Of a stretch of 64,000 nucleotides of DNA, positions 60,061-64,000 are shown one piece after another (within the stretch, counting starts at the first letter, position 1; every line of letters begins with the position of its first letter). The stretch spans positions 1-64,000 of the forward strand of contig JAHHRA010000003.1 in assembly GCA_020026055.1 (NCBI GenBank). Reading direction: 5' to 3'. Origin of the DNA: Actinobacillus sp. GTDB lineage: Bacteria > Pseudomonadota > Gammaproteobacteria > Enterobacterales > Pasteurellaceae. The notes beneath the pieces are model-generated. The model was not told the DNA's origin. It saw nothing but the letters and a program-made list of their open reading frames with translations, and did not search any database. A program made the position numbers and the translations under genes.

Positions 60061-62658
60061 TTAGTTTAAATTTTCAATTAATGCTTCACGCAATTTTTGT
60101 TTTTCTGTAAAAGTTAACGCCTGTCCTTGCTGATTAGTGATAATAAAAAAATCTTGTGCTTTCTCGCCAATTGTAGAAATTTTCGCATTGCGTAAATTTA
60201 ATTTTAATTCATAAAAAATTTTTCCAACATTGGCTAACAATCCTTGTTTATCCAATGTAGTTAATTCAAATTCAGTTTGATCTTCTTTGCTTCGAATAAA
60301 CTTTACTACAGTGGGAACTTCAAAAGGTTGAGTTTTTGAAAGAGATTTAATGTTTAACAATGGTAATGTTTCACAAAGTAGTGCTTCTGTTAATGCTTGC
60401 TCTAATTGTATACAGCGATCCTGAGCAACTTGCATATTTTGTTGTTCTGAAATGATAAAACTATCCAATACATCGCCATTTTCAGTCGTGATGATCTGTG
60501 CTTGGTGGATATCAAATTTTTTCCTTTCCAATAAGGCTACGACTTTATAAAACAACCCAGGTTGATCAGTACAAGCGATAAATACTTCTGTGCCTTGCGA
60601 TTGTTGATGTACTTTTACTAATAAGGCGTTTTCACGCTCTGCAAGCCATTGCGTATGTTGTACGATTTGTTCAATTTCCGTGCGTAAAAAATAACGCGGT
60701 GGCAATTTTTCCCAAATCTGGAAAATATCTGCTTTTTTATACGCAAGTCGTAATAGTTGTGTTTCTGCTTGCTTTTTACGAGAAATTATTTCTTGAGTAG
60801 GATCGAATTGTGTCATCGTACCTTTTTGTAATTGTTGTAAAGTATTTTGATAAAGCATTTTTAATAAGCTTGCTTTCCATGGGTCCCAACGTTTCTCACC
60901 TGTTCCACAAATATCTGCTACAGTTAAGCAAAGTAATAGATTTAAACGTTTTGCTGAACCAACATTTTGAGCAAAAGCTTGTATTACTAATGAATCTTGG
61001 ATATCACGCCTTTGTGCAGTCATTGACATAATCAAATGATGTTTAACTAACCAAGCGATGTCTAGCATTTCTTTTTCAGGAATTTGATGTAAAGTACAAA
61101 AATCTTCAACATCTTGTAATGCTAATTCACTGTGATCGCCCCCTCGTCCTTTAGCTATATCGTGAAATAACGCTGCTAAGTAAAGTGTTCGTAAAGTAAT
61201 TGGATTTTGTTTTATTTGCTCAAAAACAGTGTGTATTAATGGAAATTGAAGATGATTGTCTGGCAAATCAAAATTTTCAATTGTTTGTAAAACACGGATA
61301 ATATGTTCATCAACACTATAATTATGGAATAAATCAAACTGCATTAAGCCTGTCACTTTTTCCCAATTTGGTAAGTATTTTTTTAAAATTCCATAACGAT
61401 GTAAAGGAATAAAAGCACACTGAATGACATTTGCTTTTGTAAAAAGAGCTAAAAATTTAATGCGTGCTTCGGCGTTATCACAAAGTAATTTCATTGTACT
61501 TGGTTTAAATTTAAGTAAATGGCGTAAAGTATCGGGATAAATTTCTCGATCTGGATAGTCAATTAAATAATGAAACAAATCCAGAATGCTCGCAGGTTGC
61601 TCTCTGTAAGCGTTAATATTTTTTAGTCGAATAAATTTATCGCTGATACAATAATTTTTGTCTAATGCTTTTTCAAACAATGCCCTATTTTTCGTTTCAA
61701 ATTTCTGAAAATAATGTTGCACAACGATATGGCAAAAAGTCGAAATAAATTGTGCTGTTTGAAAATATTGTTTCATCATTGCTTCTACATTGGCATTTGC
61801 ATAAGAAGAGTCTTCTGTATACTTTAAAAAACTAGCTAATTGTTTTTGTTGCTCAAAATAAAGCCTATCATTTGAACGAGAATTTAATAAATGCAATGCA
61901 TAACGAAGTCGGAAAAGAAATTGTTGACTTTCTTTAATTTGTTGATATTCATCTTGATCTATCCATTTTTGTGCAAGAATTTGCTCAAGACTTTTTGCCC
62001 CTGTATCCCGTAATGCCAACCAATACAATAAGTGCAAATCACGCAAACCGCCTAGGTTATATTTAAGATCTGGTTCGAGATTGTAACTTGTTTGATGAAA
62101 ACGTTGATAACGCTTTTGTTGTTCAGCAATTTTTGCTTGAAAAAACGCAACGGGTGACCAATTATTTGATTGTCGCAAGGCTACGTTTAATTCTTCGGCA
62201 AGGGTTATGTCTCCTGCTAAAAATCGACGCTCTAAAAGATTAGTAGCAATTGTAATATTTTGTTGAGCTTGGCAAAAAGTTTCTGATAAATCACGTACAG
62301 CAATCCCTATTTTTAAACCGCAATCCCACAAAATTTGAATAAATTCTTCAATTTTGGGTTGATGAGCAAGAATCGGCTGTCTTATTAAGATAAATAAATC
62401 TAAATCTGAGTGTGGAAATAATTCTTCACGCCCATAGCCACCAACAGCAAACAATGATATGTTAACCATGTTTGGAAAAAGTGTTTGAAAAATATGTGTT
62501 AAGACGTCATCACAAAATTGCGTCCGATTTTTCATCCATTTATCAACAGGATATTGGTGGAAATATTGTTTTTCATCTGCTAACAATTGTTGAAATTGTA
62601 ATTTAATTGTCTCAACTTTGATAAAGTCGGAAGGAACAAAATGGGGTAATCGTTGCAT
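60061..62658 (-). CDS. glnD: bifunctional uridylyltransferase/uridylyl-removing enzyme GlnD
   Basis: 865 residues from ATG 62658 (MQRLPHFVPSDF); a TTG at 62703 would add 15 residues and the start is not certain. Nucleotidyltransferase motif FAVGGYGREELFPHSDLDLF, HD domain FHDIAKGRGGDHSELAL and two C-terminal ACT domains (EVFIACTDQPGLFYKVVALL, TLDKQGLLANVGKIFYELKL). Modifies PII in nitrogen sensing. Convergent with mrp. Confidence 0.93.
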   Translation of the reverse strand: MQRLPHFVPSDFIKVETIKLQFQQLLADEKQYFHQYPVDKWMKNRTQFCDDVLTHIFQTLFPNMVNISLFAVGGYGREELFPHSDLDLFILIRQPILAHQPKIEEFIQILWDCGLKIGIAVRDLSETFCQAQQNITIATNLLERRFLAGDITLAEELNVALRQSNNWSPVAFFQAKIAEQQKRYQRFHQTSYNLEPDLKYNLGGLRDLHLLYWLALRDTGAKSLEQILAQKWIDQDEYQQIKESQQFLFRLRYALHLLNSRSNDRLYFEQQKQLASFLKYTEDSSYANANVEAMMKQYFQTAQFISTFCHIVVQHYFQKFETKNRALFEKALDKNYCISDKFIRLKNINAYREQPASILDLFHYLIDYPDREIYPDTLRHLLKFKPSTMKLLCDNAEARIKFLALFTKANVIQCAFIPLHRYGILKKYLPNWEKVTGLMQFDLFHNYSVDEHIIRVLQTIENFDLPDNHLQFPLIHTVFEQIKQNPITLRTLYLAALFHDIAKGRGGDHSELALQDVEDFCTLHQIPEKEMLDIAWLVKHHLIMSMTAQRRDIQDSLVIQAFAQNVGSAKRLNLLLCLTVADICGTGEKRWDPWKASLLKMLYQNTLQQLQKGTMTQFDPTQEIISRKKQAETQLLRLAYKKADIFQIWEKLPPRYFLRTEIEQIVQHTQWLAERENALLVKVHQQSQGTEVFIACTDQPGLFYKVVALLERKKFDIHQAQIITTENGDVLDSFIISEQQNMQVAQDRCIQLEQALTEALLCETLPLLNIKSLSKTQPFEVPTVVKFIRSKEDQTEFELTTLDKQGLLANVGKIFYELKLNLRNAKISTIGEKAQDFFIITNQQGQALTFTEKQKLREALIENLN

Positions 62659-62755
62659 AATATTTTGTTTCACTTTTAAAAATTTTAACGATGAGTTTAG
62701 CAAATCATAAAAAGATCTGTACAGAATCTATTTTTTTATTTTTAGGAATCTTTAC

Positions 62756-63586
62756 ATGAAAAAAATTATTGTATTTTTATCTCTCTTTGTGAGTAATCTT
62801 GCTAGTGCTTCCGATGAATTAACAACATTATCAAAAGCAGCTGCAATCTTGAGTCCAAAAACAACAGGGCTTTTTGGATTAGTGCCTTATAAACAAAATT
62901 ACCTTATGGAAACTTATTCCAATGGCAACTATCATTTCCCAGAAAATATGCGGCGTGATGAAATCAAATTCCAAATAAGTTTTGCTGTACCAATTTGGCG
63001 TTTCAATGATCAATTTGCTTTTGCTGGTGCTTATACTCAGCAATCTTATTTCCAGATGACCAACCATGCTAACTCTTCCCCTTTTAGAGAAACTAATTAT
63101 GAGCCACAACTCTTTTTTGCTTGGGATACGAAAGAAAAACCTTTATTTTGGGGCTGGCAATTAAATGGCATAGAATTTGGTGCAATTCATCAATCTAATG
63201 GCCGAGGGAATGATAATTTACAATCTCGGAGCTGGAATCGTATCTACTCTCAGTTTTCAATAAGTCATGGTCACTTTCAAATTCAGTGGAAACCTTGGAT
63301 TAAAATTCCTGAAAGTTCTTATCAAGATAATGCTGACTTGACGCATTATCGAGGTTACAGTGATCTCAATTTTGCTTATATGACACCTACTCACCAAGTG
63401 ACTCTTAAAACACATTACAACGCAAAATATGGTTATGGTGGTGCAGAATTAAGTTATAGCTATCCTATTACAAAATATTTCCGAATTTATGCACAATATT
63501 TCGGCGGTTATGGCGAATCTTTGATTGATTACAATAAGAAAATTCATCGTTTTGGTGTGGGTTTCAGCTTAAATGATGTTTTTTAA
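62756..63586 (+). CDS. pldA: outer-membrane phospholipase A PldA
   Basis: 276 residues. Signal peptide (residues 1-18, ASA-SDE) then a 12-stranded barrel. The catalytic His-Ser pair and Asn lie in GAIHQSNGRGN and the following RSWNRIYSQ. Ends in an aromatic terminal strand (RFGVGFSLNDVF) for BAM recognition. Hydrolyses phospholipids that reach the outer leaflet. Confidence 0.95.
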   Translation: MKKIIVFLSLFVSNLASASDELTTLSKAAAILSPKTTGLFGLVPYKQNYLMETYSNGNYHFPENMRRDEIKFQISFAVPIWRFNDQFAFAGAYTQQSYFQMTNHANSSPFRETNYEPQLFFAWDTKEKPLFWGWQLNGIEFGAIHQSNGRGNDNLQSRSWNRIYSQFSISHGHFQIQWKPWIKIPESSYQDNADLTHYRGYSDLNFAYMTPTHQVTLKTHYNAKYGYGGAELSYSYPITKYFRIYAQYFGGYGESLIDYNKKIHRFGVGFSLNDVF

Positions 63587-63594
63587 TAGTTAGT

Positions 63595-64000
63595 TTATGG
63601 CGTTAAAATGAACATCGTATTTTCTGGTAAAGCTAACTCTTTACCCAGTTCACGCCAACCACAAGGAAAATGAAAATCGGATCCACCACTAGCTGCTAAA
63701 TTATGCTCCTTAGCTAATGCCAATAAACGCTGGCGTTGTTGAGGATTTTGCCCACAACTTGCAACCTCTAATGCATCACCTTGCCAAGCTTTAAAATCAG
63801 TAATCAGTTGTTGAAAATTTTTACGACTTAGCTCATAACGCAAAGGATGAGCAAGAATAGCTTTACCACCAGCTTGATGAATTGCAGAAATAGCTGTTTT
63901 AATATCACACCACAATGGTTGAACATAAGCTTTCTTGCCTTGCGAAAGATAATGTTTAAATGCTTGCGATATATCTCTCGCCAAACCATGTTTTACTAAA
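63595..64000 (-). CDS. rnm: 5'-3' exoribonuclease Rnm (RNase AM, PHP family), C-terminal part
   Basis: The 3' two-fifths of the gene; the frame continues past the right edge (LVKHGLARDI at 63970-63999), so the start is off the window. PHP-family motifs are visible: GGKAILAHPLRYELSR, ALEVASCGQNPQQRQRL and GSDFHFPCGWRELGK with metal-binding histidines. Known earlier as TrpH/YciV; trims rRNA and tRNA 5' ends. Confidence 0.9.
   Translation of the reverse strand, partial: LVKHGLARDISQAFKHYLSQGKKAYVQPLWCDIKTAISAIHQAGGKAILAHPLRYELSRKNFQQLITDFKAWQGDALEVASCGQNPQQRQRLLALAKEHNLAASGGSDFHFPCGWRELGKELALPENTMFILTP

Noticed and set aside
60690..60730. Apparent palindrome-element sequence in glnD (GGTGGCAATTTTTCCC)
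   Set aside because: Lacks the inverted ends and encodes the native, correctly sized segment QIWEKLPPRYFLR of GlnD.

Overview
The window is a low-G+C (about one third G+C by eye) gammaproteobacterial chromosome segment whose gene content and small syntenic blocks match Pasteurellaceae: yfbV-ackA-pta, rlmN-pilW-rodZ-ispG-hisS-yfgM, erpA-yacL-mrcB, uspE/fnr, infC-rpmI-rplT, yqcC-truC-yoaH, accD-folC, folP-glmM, ampG, adk, glnD and pldA. The genus cannot be named from the sequence. I found no copy of either classical Pasteurellaceae uptake signal. No rRNA, tRNA, CRISPR array, prophage or complete insertion sequence was seen; only a possible IS3-family end sits at the left edge.

Layout. 0.1-3.7 kb: yfbV and the acetate pathway (ackA, and a pta that lacks the middle domain of its homologues). 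3.8-6.7 kb: accessory island with an opacity-type porin, a lipoprotein, decayed ORFs and a higher-G+C leftward operon of three tiny membrane proteins resembling Bacteroidetes polymorphic-toxin immunity genes. 6.8-12 kb: pgsA, sohB, cvpA, topA. 12.2-14.8 kb: threonine deaminase plus DAACS symporter, a pair with foreign codon usage. 14.8-18.2 kb: torD, dedA, a decayed yceK-like gene, a DNA/RNA nuclease and an unknown gene. 18.4-24 kb: rlmN to yfgM. 24-34.4 kb: an effector-binding-domain protein, mrcB-yacL-erpA, map, uspE, fnr, a 47-aa membrane protein, infC operon, yqcC-truC-yoaH, lipoprotein. 34.4-41.4 kb: purine permease with a PurR box, ampG, adk, an orphan TolC-like outer-membrane factor, glnS. 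41.5-43 kb: a frameshifted secreted-protein gene, a YcgN-type protein and a candidate small RNA. 43-64 kb: accD-folC, perM, mltF, sixA, glmM-folP, cdd, alpha-carbonic anhydrase, dif, an exported SAM-hydrolase homologue, putP, nlpC/mepS, metG, mrp, glnD, pldA and the end of rnm.

The most informative discovery is positional: 52837-52864 matches the Escherichia coli XerCD dif site at 25 of 28 bases, and five matS-like 13-mers lie at 42933, 45369 (perfect consensus), 48648, 51946 and 54250. The window therefore covers the replication terminus (Ter macrodomain) of this chromosome.

The most novel signal is a family of about 40-bp palindromes with constant ends (ACGYC...GRCGT), a constant A/T core (GAAAAWTTTTC) and variable but self-complementary inner arms. 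Copies sit between most convergent gene pairs. Two 41-bp copies, identical at 34 of 41 positions, lie in frame inside folC (45054-45094) and metG (56948-56988), both at places where the protein differs in length from relatives. This resembles the logic of Rickettsia palindromic elements and may be an undescribed repeat family of this lineage.
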